DNA of 64,000 bases from Epiperipatus broadwayi (GCA_028023455.1 JAQFVV010000255.1:62001-126000), one strand, 5' to 3'; shown: positions 1 through 12,684, counted from the first letter of the stretch. The notes: generated by a model from the letters alone, not told the origin. Program-made: numbers and translations.

Positions 1-489
1 TTATGTTAGTATTTATAATTTATGAAAAGTTGGCCATTCACATGAGAATGTTATTGGTGTATGCATCCCACCAAGACAATCAGAAAAATTTGCCTTGAAC
101 TGAGATTTTCTTCCCATGCGTGACTGAATATTCATCTCGTATTTTTCACTAGGATGGCCACATGAATACACATGCACAGTGTACATATGATATGCAGTGC
201 TTTTCCAGTTGATCTTGTTAATTTCAATTTTGTCTTTACATTAGCAAATATATACATTTCCAACTTTAATGAAACCACGAATCCTCTGAAAAAATGTTAA
301 ATCAGTGATGAATGCCATGTGTTTAATGAAGAATGGATAAATAAATATTTTTTGGTAATACAGGGAATAAAGCAGTGTGTTTATTGTGTCATGAAAAAGG
401 GTGCAGCCCTTCACTTCCACAAACTGGCCCCTGATGCAGTCCTTTACCAACCTCTGTGACCCCCAAGTCAAAACAATTGCCCACCCCTG
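1..489 (-). mobile_element. hAT-like DNA transposon end, truncated by the window edge
   Basis: Read on the minus strand from 489, the segment opens with CAGGGGTGGGCAA, the classic terminal inverted repeat of many hAT transposons (Charlie/Zaphod type), followed by GC-richer sequence that stands out from the flanks. A 76-codon minus-strand open frame at 241-471 lies inside it and matches nothing I recognise, so I do not call it a gene. The other terminus is not seen; it would lie before position 1 or is lost. The family call rests only on the terminus. An 8-bp target duplication cannot be checked because one end is missing. Confidence 0.5.
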
Positions 490-2818
490 GTTTAAATTAT
501 TAATGAAACACTAAACATATGCACTGTATTAGAAATGTGTTTTACTATCTCACGTTAAACAAGTATACAGCTCATTACACTGAATATATAAATAAAAATT
601 AAATGCTATACTGAAAATATATATATAATCAATAAAGTCTACAGTTTTACAGCTCATTCCTCATTAGACCTAAATTTATTAGGTTGTAAACTATCATCTA
701 TTAAAAACATTCAGACCACACTCTTTTATTTCATATGTATTTTCAGTAAAAAACCTATCTTTATTAGATGAAACTGAGATTTGAATACCTGACTTTTACA
801 CTAGGACAGTAATCCAACTGTTATGCTTAAGTATCATAAGTGTGACTTACTTATTTTTAAAGTTTGAATAAATTTATGGTCTATCAAACATCTCTCATAA
901 AACACGTGTAGTATAAAAGTGTGTTTTAATTTTATGCTGAATGATGGTTTATAATTTAATAAATTTACATCTAATAACAACCATAAATTTGATTCTTTAC
1001 ATATATCTCTAGCATACAATTTCATTATTATTTATACATACCTGTGTGAATGTTTATGTATTATTTATATATGTTTGTGTAAGAAACTGTGTGCATGTAT
1101 AAATAATACTATACATTGTCTAATTTACTGAAAAGTGGCTTTTTAACTAGTCATACTTTTTTAAAAATAAAAAATGATTTTTTAAAGATATTTAATTATT
1201 TTAATAATTATTAATAATTTTTATTGAGTGATCATGCTAATTTACATATCTTCGGTTTCTTTCTTGGTTTAAAATGGAAATGCTGAATAAATTCTAAGCT
1301 TAACAGCCTTTACTCTTTTTACATAGAATGTTTTAAGCATATCAAACTGTCATCATCAGTCTTATTTTATTTATTATATAAAAGTTTAGAATGATTGTTT
1401 GGGATAATTGAAACATTTCATGTAAATAAATAAAAAGTATTAAGAGCAGCAAAATACGAAGCATTATTTTAAAATTTATATAAATAAAAATAATCTTTAT
1501 CAAAGTGAATGAAGAATAAAAAGCTTATTAAAAAGTATCTTTATTTATTGAGCATTCTATGAACTCTTTTTAACTTACATTAAATTAAATAGTGTTGGGT
1601 TTTTTCCTACTCTGAATTCAAAATGGAAGCAATGAGTTAAATTAATGGATACTAGATGGCAATGTGATCAAAGACTCCTAACATAAGGCTTCTAGATGAT
1701 TGCAGTCTGAATTCGAACTCTAAGCTTGTTTAGAACTATATTTTTACACATTAAGTTTCAGATAAAACTTTTATCAGAATTATATCAAAAATTATTAAAA
1801 TATAAGTCACACACAGATGTGTTATATATATTGAATGTATTTTGAGAAATAGTAAATATTATACGGAGACTAACATTTATAGTTTGAAATAAGAGTACAA
1901 AACATAGATATATAACTTTTACTGATAAGCTAACCTGAGATTAACCTAAATGTCTGAGTATTTATATAAATTTATTCTGACCATTTTTGTTACAGCTGAG
2001 TAGATTTTTTGAAAAAAAAAAAAGAAATTAATGACTGATTGAAGAACGTAAACAATACTAAGTATATTATTACTATGATAATCAACTAGTGTAGGGGAAA
2101 AAATTATAAGCAGCAATTTTTAGAAATTGTTTTGGTTAGTAACAATTAGTCAGGTTTTTTTTTAAGTTTATCCTAGTTCTACTTTTAAATCTTTGTGTGT
2201 GGTATGGGTTTGTAGAACCTTATTGAAAATGGCATTTGGCCACCCCACCAGGAATCATGTCAATATAATGCTGATGCAGACAGACAGTTGTTTTCAACTA
2301 GCTATCATTACTGTCAGACTGCATAAAATGATTTTCTTTAACATATTGTGTATTCATTCAGATATTCCTGTAGATTAGAAGTTATTGCAGACATGCTTTT
2401 CATTAATACAGTTTAATCTTTTCTCCTAATTTTACAGAATTATAAAGATTTTTTTATTTAAAAACCCAATCAATTATTTTATTTTATTTAAATAATGTAT
2501 TCGTTATAGATTACGTACGAAAACATACATTCACCATTATATATATATCTTTATCACATAATATCAAAAATAAATTATTATCAAAAAACTATGTAGGATT
2601 ATCCCTGCATACAATTCACAAATATATAATATTTTTATGTATATGGAAGTTTTATAATGAATTTTAAAAACTAGATTCTACATGTAAATATTATGATTAA
2701 TGTTAAGCAAATGGTAGTCAGTTTTTACACTGAAAAAATTCTACGTAACTTTATATGCCGATAAAAATGTGCTGTTAGATTATTCTTGTTTATTTTTTGT
2801 AGAAGTTGAGATTTACAA
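490..2818. other. No gene seen; AT-rich spacer
   Basis: Only short stop-bounded frames occur. There is a small island of more balanced composition at about 2200-2300, without recognisable coding or repeat signature. I see nothing else. Confidence 0.6.
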
Positions 2819-2913
2819 GCGTTAGTGGCCTAGTGGTTAGCATAGCTGCCTTCCAAGCAGCTGGCCCGGGTTTGCTTCCCAGTCAACGCTTTGACATATG
2901 AAAAAAAAAAAAA
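2819..2913 (+). mobile_element. tRNA-Gly(TCC)-derived SINE
   Basis: The first ~72 bases fold as a tRNA cloverleaf of the glycine family: acceptor GCGTTAG opposite its partner near CAACGC, an A box around TGGCCTAGTGG, an anticodon stem around CTTCCAA with TCC at 2852-2854, and a B box GGGTTTGCTTC. The B box departs from the GGTTCRANTCC consensus. After the acceptor comes TTTGACATATG and a 13-A tract, an element tail and not a tRNA 3' end. Four related copies on the minus strand at 23.6, 53.0, 53.7 and 54.8 kb share head and tail, and three have target duplications. It is therefore a short Pol III-type retroposon mobilised by a LINE. No clear duplication flanks this copy. Confidence 0.8.
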
Positions 2914-3848
2914 GAATGTCATTTGTGAGTCTTAAAAATATAGTGGAGGCTATTATACTTTTTGATTTCTGTTTTCATTGACAATCTGCAAAAAAAAAAA
3001 AAAAAAAAAATTTTATTGACTCCTGCATATTGTTTAATCCATTTTTCAATAATTCAGTTGTGTGATTTATCATATATGAGTTCATTTTGTAATTTTTTGC
3101 ATGTTTTTAGCACAATGCTATTATATTATCTAAGAGCAATCTATGTGAAATTTGTTAAATTTTGCAATTATTTTTCTAGTGCAAAAATATATTATATAGA
3201 ATATTTGTATTATTTCCATATTTTTTTACTAAATAATAAATAATTTGCAAATAATATTTATTGACATTTTGTATAAAAAAAATTACATTAAAAGATCATG
3301 TTTTTTATTACTCTACATATGTGGAATAATTTTAAATATCATTTCTGAGAGAATGAGGTTTAAAATAACTGTGAGATAAGCATCAGTAGAAATATAACAC
3401 TTTATCCCTCAGGTTGTGAATGCTACATCATGTTACAATTATATTTTTCATTACCACTCATTTCACCAATGCAGGTTAATGTGTGGCATTTATCTTTTAT
3501 ATAATTATAGCTAGATACCTATTTACTGACTATGATTGGAGGCAATTGACAAAAGAAGTTTAATGTTTGGACAACCCACATTCAAACTCCAGATGATATG
3601 TATGATAGCGAAGTTTGTTACCATTAAAACATGAGGTTCTTAAAACTTAATATTTTAATTTTGTTGTACAAATTTTAATTAAACAAAAAATAAAATCACT
3701 TTTGTTCTTCTAACAATTTTTTTAACTGAGTTCAAATTATAAACATACAGCGTGAAATCTTTCGATTTACTACGCAGTAGTTTTCCGATGTTATAACTTT
3801 GCAGCAATATATGTAAATAATATTTTATAAAGCCAGACGGTATTGAAA
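2914..3848. other. No gene seen
   Basis: AT-rich sequence with a 20-A tract at about 2991-3010. The segment 3720-3780 is an inverted match to 4000-4057 inside the neighbouring foldback, so the older edge of that foldback may begin here. Confidence 0.5.
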
Positions 3849-4254
3849 ATTAAATTGAGAGAGTGCAAATTTCTCAAGCGCTTATGACTATTAGTAACCA
3901 ATCAGATCTTAAGCACTGGGACAGGGAATTTAACAAGAAAAGAGTGGATTCTACTCTCTTCTTTACTTGTCTTTCTATATATCCAAGCCAGTCTAAAGTA
4001 CTGCATAGTAAATCAAAAGATTTCACACTGTATGTTTATAATTTGAACTCAGTCAATTAAGAAGAGAGTGGAATCCACTCTTTTCGCTCTCAAATATAAG
4101 TACTTTAGACTGTATGTTTATAATATAGAAAGTCAATAAAGAAGAGAGTGGAATCCACTCTTTTCTTATTAAATTCCCTGTCCCAGTGCTTAAGATCTGA
4201 TTGGTTACTAATAGTCACAAGCGCTTGAGAAATTTGCACTCTCTCAATTTAATT
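3849..4254. mobile_element. Foldback/MITE element with ~130-bp inverted repeats
   Basis: The left arm (3849 to about 3985) and the right arm (about 4130-4254) are nearly perfect reverse complements. Both carry the outer motif ATTAAATTGAGAGAGTGC, the TCTCAAGCGCTT block and the GATCTTAAGCACTGGGACAG block. The interior holds a further inverted repeat of a GAAGAGAGTGGAATCCACTC palindrome and of TATGTTTATAATTTGAACTC. There is no transposase. The 65-codon frame inside (3863-4060) crosses the arm and is not a gene. The architecture is that of a non-autonomous DNA transposon; the superfamily is not decided. Confidence 0.8.
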
Positions 4255-5507
4255 AAATCATATGATGAAATCAAATGATATTCAAAAAAACATTTGTTTA
4301 ACAATATCATAACCTTTATTTGCTGACAGAAAAATATACAAAAAAGAGATAAAAATTCTCATGTCTGGTTATCTAAACAAAATTATATTGAATATGCTAT
4401 CTGCCAATTGAATTCCCAAGCTTTATTTAATTTTTCAAGAAACTTTCTATATAATAAATAAGTAAATAAATCAGAATCTTATAATATTTATAAAGTGTAA
4501 TGAAAGGGCAAAACCATTTTTTTATTACTTTAACAAACTTTTTAATGTAAGACAAAAATAAATGAAAAAAATGTTTAACTTTTGGAAATTATACCTAAAC
4601 TAAAACATAACCAGTTAAGTAATGAATATACAGTACATTAATAATTATAAATTTCATAATTTAAATAATATTTTGTTCGTAGTTTTGAAAAAAAAAAAAT
4701 GAAAGATTATAATTTTGATTTATCAAAGATATAGTTAGATGAGACTTATTAGTTATAAACAAAAAACATCACATTTAATCTTGGTATTTGTTTTGTTGTT
4801 CACACTTTTAAATAAGTCAAGTGAAACCTGTTTGATTTTGATTTGACACTGTTGAAGAAAGACTGAAATTGTCCTTTGACTTTTGTATTGACATAATTCA
4901 CAATTCAGAACTGAGATATTATTTAACATATTTTAATTAAATAATGAGCTAATTGAAGATGTTTAAACATATTTGTAATATTGTAACAAAGATTTTTTTT
5001 AAAAAAACTTATGAAATCATAATGAAATAAATTATTTAACATTTATAAATCTTTGATGATTTGATTTTATTAACAAATTGCTATTTCTCAATAGGTATTC
5101 AACTGATGTAAGTTTTAATTAATTTATTTATTTTATTTAAATATATTTATGTATAAGTGAAAATATTATCTTAAAATACTGACATGTATTACAGAAGTAT
5201 TCAACATAATTAATCTCAAAATTATTTTTAGTCCATTTTCTCATATAATAAATAAGGTATATTTATTATAGGAGTATAATCTAACATACTTAGATATGAA
5301 TGTTTTATTTTTGTGGAGAATGGATCATAATATTTATTCCCACATCAAAAATAATTACTCATATGACAATGAAATTTGAATACTTGTTGTGTTAATAAAT
5401 AAAAATAGAAACTATTGTTTATTATGCAACAGTTTAGTCTAAACTGTATTAAATATTATTCATATTACAGATATTGTTGCATTATTTTGAATTGTATATT
5501 TATATTG
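4255..5507. other. No gene seen
   Basis: AT-rich spacer with poly-A/T tracts. I recognise no repeat family or coding signature here. Confidence 0.5.
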
Positions 5508-5861
5508 TGGTATTGGAGAGATGCATGTTGGGAGTAACAAGAAGAGATCGAAAATGCAATATATGGGTAAGAGAACAAACAGGTGTTACTGACCTCATTG
5601 AAAAAATTAAAATACTGAAGTTGAGTTGGGCTGGACATATTGCTAGAAGAGATGATAATAGATGGACAATTGAAATTTTAAACTGGATTCCAAGAGATTG
5701 TAAAAGACCCAGAAATAGACCACATGTAAGATGGATGGATGAAATAAGAAAGTGTGCAGGGGTAATGTGGAGAACAGAAGCTAAAGATTGGAGAAGATGG
5801 ATTGAACTTGGAAAGCCATTCACCCTGCAGTGGATTGATAATGGTTGATGATGATGATGAT
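5508..5861 (+). pseudogene. RTE-like LINE 3' fragment (pol C-terminus)
   Basis: A 5'-truncated copy of the same element as the full-length one at 9.4-12.7 kb. It encodes the C-terminal tail of the reverse-transcriptase polyprotein, including [30 protein letters not shown] and [12 protein letters not shown]. The frame is open to its natural stop at 5846-5848 and is followed by a short (GAT)n tail, the typical 3' end of this family. Identity to the full-length copy is visibly high, so it is a fairly recent insertion. Immediately downstream lies another copy on the opposite strand, giving a tail-to-tail pair. It has no catalytic domain and is not functional. Confidence 0.85.
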
Positions 5862-7427
5862 TATTCAGAAATATCAATTAATGAAAATTCCATTTTAAAT
5901 ATTATAAGTCCATACTGGTTGAAGGTATCTCCAAGTTTAATCCATTTTTTCTGATCTTTAGCATTGCTTCTCCACACCACACTACTAAACTTTCTTACAT
6001 TATTCATCATCCTCATATGTGATCTCTCATTAGATGTTTTATAATCTCCCAGCATCCAATATAAGATTTCAACTGTCAATATACTATCTTTTTTTAAAAT
6101 TATATTTAGCCCAGTTTCATTTCAGTCTTTAATTTTTTCAATGACATCAATAATATGTCTGTTCTCTCTCCCATGTATTTCATTTTTGATCCCTTCTTAT
6201 TACTCATAACATACATCTGTCCATACTTTGTTCAGTCATCTGAAGCATTTGTATTTTTATGTTGATAAGTGCCCAAGTCACAGTCCATAAACAAGAATTG
6301 GTAAAATACATTTATTAAAAATCTTCCTTTTCAAACAGGCATATTTTCTTTTAATATTAAGTTATTTCTACCAAAGCACTCCATCCAAGTTTAATTCTAT
6401 GATTAATTCCATCCATTATGTTACCATCTAATCAAGATATTTGTAGTTGTCAATTTCCTCTAATTTAGATTATCAATATTTATTTGTTGTTGTTGTTGAG
6501 AAAATTCACTGAACATTATACTTTAGATTTTTTAGTACTTATATTTACTCCTACTTTATTTCATATCCTGGAATTTTGAAACATTATTTGCAAAAACAAT
6601 AACATCATCAGCAAAATCTAAATGACTTAAACAATCTCAATTTCATTTTAATCCACAAACTATTTCTTGTAAATCTACTATAAAATATTTTGGAGATATG
6701 GAAACCCCTGTTTTGCATCTTCTCAATGTTAAATTTTTTAGCATAAGTATATAATCTAATGATTGTTATTGAATTTGATAAAAATTCTTCAGAAAGTGAC
6801 AATATCCTGCATCTATATCTTGATGATTCAATGCTTTAATCATTGCAAAAATGCTTGTAGTATCAAGTATCTTTTTATAATCTATAAATCCAAAGTATAA
6901 TTGCAATTTATATTCAATGCTTCTTTAAATAACTTTTCTCAATACTTGGAAGTGATCTATTATGTTAAAAGCACTTTTAAATTCTACTTGAACTTTTGGT
7001 TAGCAAAAATTTAAAGATCACTATAGAAAAGTTGTCATTTTGTTTGAAAAACATCTGTATAGAACTAATTAAAGACTGATGTGCCAGTAATTTCTATCTC
7101 TTTTATTATCTTTCATAAATATCAGTATTACAACAGAACCTTTTAATTTTGCAAGCAATTTTTCTATTTTTTCACTTGCTTCACATAAAATATTTATCAA
7201 TTTCATTATTTTCTGGAGCTTTTCCTTTCTACATTCATTACATGTCTCACTTTTTCATTTAAATGTCAGGTAATTAAGAAGATGTAATTGTAGGAGGTAT
7301 TTTTTGATTCTTATTATTATATAATTCTTTATCAAATTTTTTCTCATATTTCATAATGTCATGTCTCTTTTTAGTAATAGCTCCATTATTTTTCCTATTG
7401 CAGATATAAATTTTCTACTAATATTAT

Positions 7428-7809
7428 ATTATAAAACCATCAAAGCATCACATGATCATCATTTCATATGCTTCCATATGCTGTTAATAACGGTAGTAAA
7501 TTCTCCATATACAAATAAATGAGCCTGGATTGAAAACATTATTACATTTTCATTTTGGCTCATAGATTTATAATTAACTAAATAGGTAAAATGTGGCTAA
7601 TGGAGGATTGCATCAGATCCTAAAATCTAGATGCAGTGCTCTCAAATCCAAAACTCCTCACTGATGAAAGTCACAAACTAGAAACTATTCTGTGGATATT
7701 GGATGAGTAGCCTCTAAATAGGGTTTTTTATGACAAACTTTTTTGCATTCATTGATTACTAAGGCTTAAACTAGGTGGCACTACTGTATGAAGAGTTTGA
7801 TACTATTGG
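7428..7809 (+). mobile_element. Family B hammerhead-bearing repeat, inserted in a LINE
   Basis: Flanked by TAATATTAT at 7419-7427 and 7810-7818. The left part is the inverted B arm (CACATGATCATCATTTC) and the right part the forward arm ending GGCACTACTGTATGAAGAG. The linker between them contains a ribozyme remnant at 7654-7696. There is no open reading frame, so the element is non-autonomous. The target duplication and the insertion into an older LINE date it as younger than that LINE. Confidence 0.8.
7654..7696 (+). ncRNA. Hammerhead ribozyme of family B, mutated stem III
   Basis: Stem I 5' strand CTCCTCA, then CTGATGA (7661-7667), A, stem II AGT-CACAA-ACT, A, and GAAA (7681-7684). Stem II differs from the usual GGC/GCC yet keeps all three pairs, a compensatory change. 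Stem III reads ACTATT where other copies have palindromic ACTAGT, and stem I 3' strand reads TGTGGA for TGGGGA. The core boxes are intact but this copy is probably weak or inactive. Confidence 0.7.
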
Positions 7810-7840
7810 TAATATTATGGTGTGTTGTTTATATACATAA

Positions 7841-9057
7841 TGAAAAGATTTTACAAACGTATATAAAAGTTTTAATGAAAGTTTTATTTTACTACATGTA
7901 ATCCAGTTAGGATGTAACCGAGCAAGCAACAATTAAAAACTGGTAATGCACACAGAAATAACAATATCTATTAATAGTATTTATTAATATGATCTATAAA
8001 TCAAAACTGGAACTAACTTCTAAGTATTTTTTTTACTTTTTAAATAGCGTAGGTAAATTAGACGTTAATATTTTATGAAAACTAGAAGGATTATGGTTTC
8101 TAAAATATTTTACAAGTAAACAAACCCTTCTCATACGGAGTTATATATAATAAAAAAATAAATTTCCACAAACTTGTAAGTATAAAAATTAATAAGATTT
8201 TTCATTTAATTATTTAGACAGAGTGTAGCTGTGATGTGACCAAACAAATAATCACTTAAAACTAGCAGTGCAAATTGAAATCATTATATCTAATAATGGC
8301 TGGAATCTGTCTGGAAAAATTCATGTAAATTATTATGATTTGTAAATATTTATTCTCTTATATTATGACCCGCATCTTTTGTATTAAAGTTGGATGTCAA
8401 GTTTTGTGATGATATATTATTAAAAAAAAAAAAAAAATTTCAACAGTCTAATTTTCCAGTAAATAAACTTTATTGTTAAACAATAATTAAGTCTTTATGT
8501 AATTAATTAATCATTTCAGAATAAATATAATATGGTAATAACTTAAACACAGTTTTAGAAATATAATTTTATAATTCTTTTATAATTTCAAGTATTAGTC
8601 ATAGAGTTATTACTGATTTAAAGTGTAAAATATGGGGGGGGGGGTTCAACTATTTAACTAGAATACTTAAAAATATAATTTATTACCTATAATTTCTAAT
8701 TTAAACTTTGTATGATATTGGCGGTGATAATTCGTTTTAGAATTGATTTTCTCTAGCTTTTTTTTTAAATTATAGAAATTTATATTTGTGGTTTCAAGAG
8801 TTTTAAGCATTATCTTTTGAAATATAAGTTATGAGACATTTCTCATTTTGAATGTCAATCACTATATCTATGTAAATATTTGCAGATGATTTTTTATCAG
8901 GACTACTTGAAAAAGATTTGTTCTAATTGAATCAGTGTCGTGGTCGATAAAACATTATTTAGCTATAATATTTAACAGTTAGTAACAGTAATTTATTTAT
9001 TGGGATCTTTAATTTTGCATTATTTACTTAATTAATTTATTATATGATTTTTTTTTT
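7841..9057. other. No gene seen; contains an 11-G run
   Basis: AT-rich spacer. The only sharp departure is a run of eleven G at 8634-8644. Confidence 0.5.
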
Positions 9058-9372
9058 TTACAGTACAGGCTTTTTCATACCTGCACTCCAATATGTAATA
9101 TATAGGGGGTTTGAACTCAGACTTTACGACCCTCAACTATCCATGCTATCTCATACTGCTGACACACTTGATCATATGTCGAAAAGATAAATAATCGCCA
9201 ATATATATATATTTCGTGCTAAACCAGCACTCGTCAATTGTTCCAGATTATCATTTTCACACACATATATACAATCAATTTTCAGCTTATATTAACATAG
9301 CCAATCTTCATACTTTAATGGACAGGCTTCAATCCACTCCGCCCCACAACTCTTCAGCCGCCCATTTCATTA

Positions 9373-9380
<8 letters not shown>
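9058..9380 (-). mobile_element. Family A repeat, antisense copy
   Basis: Reverse-strand copy of the short repeat found near 21.3-22.0, 29.0-29.5, 37.9, 57.2 and 62.8 kb. Diagnostic blocks here are GGTTTGAACTCAGACTTT, CTATCCATGCTATCTCATAC, CATATGTCGAAAAGATAA and GCTAAACCAGCACTCGTCAA. Its hammerhead remnant is at 9203-9241. An (AT)n run at its far edge is the landing site of the full-length LINE. No protein is encoded; the 73-codon frame (9216-9437) is incidental. Confidence 0.7.
9203..9241 (-). ncRNA. Hammerhead ribozyme remnant of family A
   Basis: On the minus strand: CAA, then TTGACGA (first core base C changed to T), a five-pair stem II GTGCT/AGCAC with a GGTTT loop, GAAA at 9215-9212, an AT-palindrome as stem III, and TTGG pairing back to the CAA side. 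The altered first core base predicts loss of cleavage. The stem II is the best preserved part. Confidence 0.65.
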
Positions 9381-9396
<16 letters not shown>

Positions 9397-9406
<10 letters not shown>

Positions 9407-9408
9407 TG
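9397..9408. repeat. 12-bp target site duplication, left
   Basis: ATATATATGCTG here and again at 12699-12710 exactly bracket the RTE-like element, fixing its ends at 9409 and 12698. Confidence 0.85.
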
Positions 9409-9862
9409 GCTGCAGAAAGGAGTTTGCTATTAACTGAAAGGAGACCCTTTGATTCCTCTTGGAGGTCTTAAAGAAACCGAGCAGGGCAATTTCCTAATGT
9501 CCACTCCATACGTTCTTGTCGTTGCAGCTGTTATTACTATGTGATTATTCATATAGTATACGAACATGGATGGTTGCTCACCAACATGCATTAGCCAGCG
9601 TGGTGAGTTTATTGGCTTTTTACCTCTGAGTTTAAGATCAAGAAACACCATGGTCTTTCTTCTCAGTGTCTGATAAGGCAGAATGAATGTTTGTGTAAAT
9701 GATAAATATTTTTTCAATACATATATACAATTATGACAGACAAAAATAAAGCATGGGCCTTATTCCCAGGAGGCTGTAAAGTCACCAACCAAGGCAGCAG
9801 TTGGTGGCCGAAGGGTGCTAAGAATCCCCTGATTGCGGACCCAGGCTGCCATTTGATGATGA

Positions 9863-10417
9863 CTTTTTTATTTAGGTACTTACAACTGCAGATCACTTTC
9901 AAGTGAAGGAATATTGCAAGAATTAGAAGAAGAACTGTCTTATATTAAATGGGACATTATTGGACTTTGTGAAGTTAGAAGAAAAGGAGAAGAAACAATT
10001 GATTTAAAAAGTGGACATATACTCTATTATAAAGGCACACATATTGGAAATACAAGTGGAGTAGGATTCATTATAAATAAAAAGTGGAAGAACAATATTG
10101 TGGAGATTGATGGTGTATCGGACAGAGTGGCAAGATTAGTTATACAACTTAATAGCAGATACCAAATGCAGATAATTCAGGTTTATGCCCCAACAAGTTC
10201 TCATAGTGATGAAGTAGTAGAAGATTTTTATATGGATGTACAAAAGGCTTTTGATCAGAGTAAACAACATTTCAAAATTGTTATGGGAGACTTTAATGCT
10301 AGAATTGGTAGACAAATGAAAGATGAAATTGCTGTAGGTAATTTTGGTTATGGTAATAGAAATGAGAGAGGACATAGATTTGTGGACTTTGCAGAAAAGA
10401 AAAACTTTATATTATGA
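9863..10417 (+). pseudogene. RTE-like pol, N-terminal part: apurinic-type endonuclease
   Basis: The frame opens after a stop at 9860 and reads GTYNCRSLSS, the start of an exonuclease-endonuclease-phosphatase fold that nicks target DNA for target-primed reverse transcription. Visible motifs: GLCEVRR with the catalytic Glu, GVGFIINKK, VYAPTSSHSDE, MGDFNARIG with the catalytic Asp and Asn, and GNRNERGHRFVDF. The last two endonuclease motifs (DYIL and GSDHRLV) lie in the next frame downstream, so the TGA at 10415-10417 comes from a one-base frameshift lesion and not from a natural gene end. No convincing ATG starts the frame; a TTG at 9914 sits inside the conserved domain. Confidence in the domain is high. 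Confidence 0.9.
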
Positions 10418-12684
10418 ATTCATTTTTTGAGAAAAATGTTAAAAGGAAATGGACATGGAAGCATACAAATGAAGGTACAGCAAAATTGGATTATATTTTG
10501 ACTAACAGAAAATACATATTTCAAGATTGTAATGTTCTTAATAAATTTAACACAGGAAGTGATCATCGATTAGTAAGGCGTAAGTTACGTGTTAATGTAA
10601 AACTAGAAAGACAAAAATTATTAAGAAAAACAATATTTACAGTTGATATTCCTAATCTTCAGAAACATTCTAATGAATTTAAATTAGAACTTACAAATAG
10701 GTTTCAAATGTTAGGAGATTTTGAGCATGATTCAGATTTGAATGAAATTAATATAAAAATAACTGATACACTTTTAAAAACTGCAACAAACATAGCTGGT
10801 AGGAAAAAGAAGCAATTGACTAATAAAATTTCTACTGAGACTAGAGAATTTATGAAGAAAAGAAGGAATATGAAGATATACAAAAATGATGTATTAAAAA
10901 GAATTGAATATCTCGAATTTTGTAAAATGGTATGGAAAAGAGTTGAAAATGATATAAGAAAGTATAACTGTGAAATAGCAAGGAAAGCTGTAGAAGAAAA
11001 TAAAAGTCTCAAAAATGTTAAACAACATTTTGGTATTGGTAGGAAATTTATATCTGCAATAAGAAAAAAAGATGGAATTATTACTAAAAAGAGAGATGAC
11101 ATCATGAAATTGGTAGAAGATTTTTATCAAGAATTATATAGTAATAAAGAACAAGTACCTCCTATATCTATTACATCTTCCGAATTGCCCAGAATTTTAA
11201 ATGAAGAAGTGAGACATGCAATTAAGTGTATGAAGAAAGGAAAGGCTCCAGGAAATGATGGAATTATAATTGATATATTAAAAAAAGCAGGTGAAGAAAT
11301 AGAAACAATTTTAGCAAAGTTATATACCAAATGTCTAAATGATAAAGATGTACCGGAAGATTGGTAGAATGCAGTAATAATATTAATATTTAAAAATGGT
11401 GATAAAAAAGATATTAGAAATTACAGACCTATAAGCCTTTTATCAGTTTTATATAAAATTTTTACCAAGATAATTACAACTCGTCTACAGAGAACTTTAG
11501 ATTTCCACCAACCAAGAGAACAAGCTGGATTTAAAAGTGGTTTTAGTACAATAGATCATATCCAGGTATTGAGAGAAGTCATAGAAAGGACAAACAAATA
11601 TGAGTTGTCATTATGTTTTGGATTTGTAGATTATGAAAAGGCATTCGATTCTATACACATTTCTTCAGTGATTAAAGCATTGGATCATCAAGGTATAGAT
11701 CCAGGATATTGTCATATTTTAAAGAATATTTATAAAAATGCAACAGCAACAATTAGATTACATAATGATACTGGAAAAATCAACATTGAGAAAGGTGTAA
11801 GACAAGATGACTCCATATCTCCAAAACTCTTTACAGCAGTGCTGCAAGAAGTATTTTGTGGATTAAAACGGGAAACTAAAGGAGTGAAAGTAAATGGAGA
11901 GTATTTAAATCATTTAGATTTTGCATATGATGTAGTTGTTTTTGCAAATAATGCTTCAGAGCTGCAGGAAATGTTGCAGGAGTTAGCAGATGAAAGTAGA
12001 AAAGTAGGACTAAAGATAAATGTTAAAAAGACTAAAGTAATGTTTAATCGATTTGCTCAAAATATGAAAATAAAGATTGATTATGAAGAATTAGAAGAAG
12101 TTAACAGTTACAAATACCTTGGTCAGATTATTAATACAGATGGAAATATAATGGAGGAAATTAATCATAGAATTAAACTTGGTTGGAGTGCTTTTGGTAG
12201 AAATAACTTGATACTAAAAGGAAATATGCCTATGTGTTTGAAAAGGATGGTTTTTAACAAATGTGTTTTACCAGTTCTTACTTATGGATCTGAGACTTGG
12301 ACACTTAATAGAAGAGCAATACAGAGACTTCAGACCACTCAAAGGAGTATGGAGAGATGTATGTTGGGAGTAACAAGAAGAGATCGAAAACGCAATGTAT
12401 GGGTAAGACAACAAACAGGTGTTACTGACCTTATTGAAAAAATTAAAAGATTGAAATGGAGTTGGGCTGGACATATTGCTAGAAGAGATAATAATAGATG
12501 GACAATTGAAATATTAAACTGGATTCCAAGAGATTGTAAAAGACCCAGAAAGAGACCAGAATTGAGATGGATGGATGAAATAAGAAAATGTGCAGGGGTG
12601 TTGTGGAGAATAGAAGCTAAATATCAGAGAATATGGATTAAACTTGGAGAGACCTTCATCCTGCAATGGACTGATAATGGTTGA
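10414..12684 (+). pseudogene. RTE-like pol, main part: endonuclease end, reverse transcriptase, C-terminal tail
   Basis: One frame from 10414 to 12684, broken only by TAG at 11365-11367. It starts with the endonuclease remainder (LDYILTNRKY, GSDHRLV), then a basic linker, then the [54 protein letters not shown], the active-site box, [12 protein letters not shown] and [10 protein letters not shown]. The tail has [10 protein letters not shown] and WAGHIARRD. The catalytic box reads FAYD (11920-11931) where the family has FADD, so one metal-binding Asp is Tyr. The substrate box reads GVRQDD for GVRQGD. With the stop, the frameshift and the lost Asp, this copy cannot make active enzyme. The ~757-codon span is normal for the RT part of the family. 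Confidence 0.9.

Larger units (their letters stand above)
5885..7840 (-). pseudogene. Degenerate RTE-like LINE fragment, split by a family B repeat
   Basis: Minus-strand remnant running from the 3' tail (near 5885) back into the linker before the RT domain (near 7430 and again 7810-7840). Recognisable pieces include the C-terminal block around RSHMRMMNNVRK and AKDQKKWIKLG, and nucleotide matches to the full-length copy throughout. Many frameshifts and stops break it, so it is older than the plus-strand copy beside it. It is interrupted at 7428-7809 by a family B repeat that duplicated the 9-bp target TAATATTAT; LINE sequence resumes after the insertion. Confidence 0.8.

Noticed and set aside
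2819-2900. Functional tRNA-Gly gene
   Set aside because: The B box departs from consensus, a TTTGACATATG plus poly-A tail follows, and sibling copies have target duplications; it is a SINE.
3863-4060. 65-codon plus-strand frame
   Set aside because: It crosses the arm of a foldback MITE and has no protein motif.
10136-11330. Several minus-strand frames over the LINE
   Set aside because: They are shadows of the plus-strand endonuclease and reverse transcriptase.
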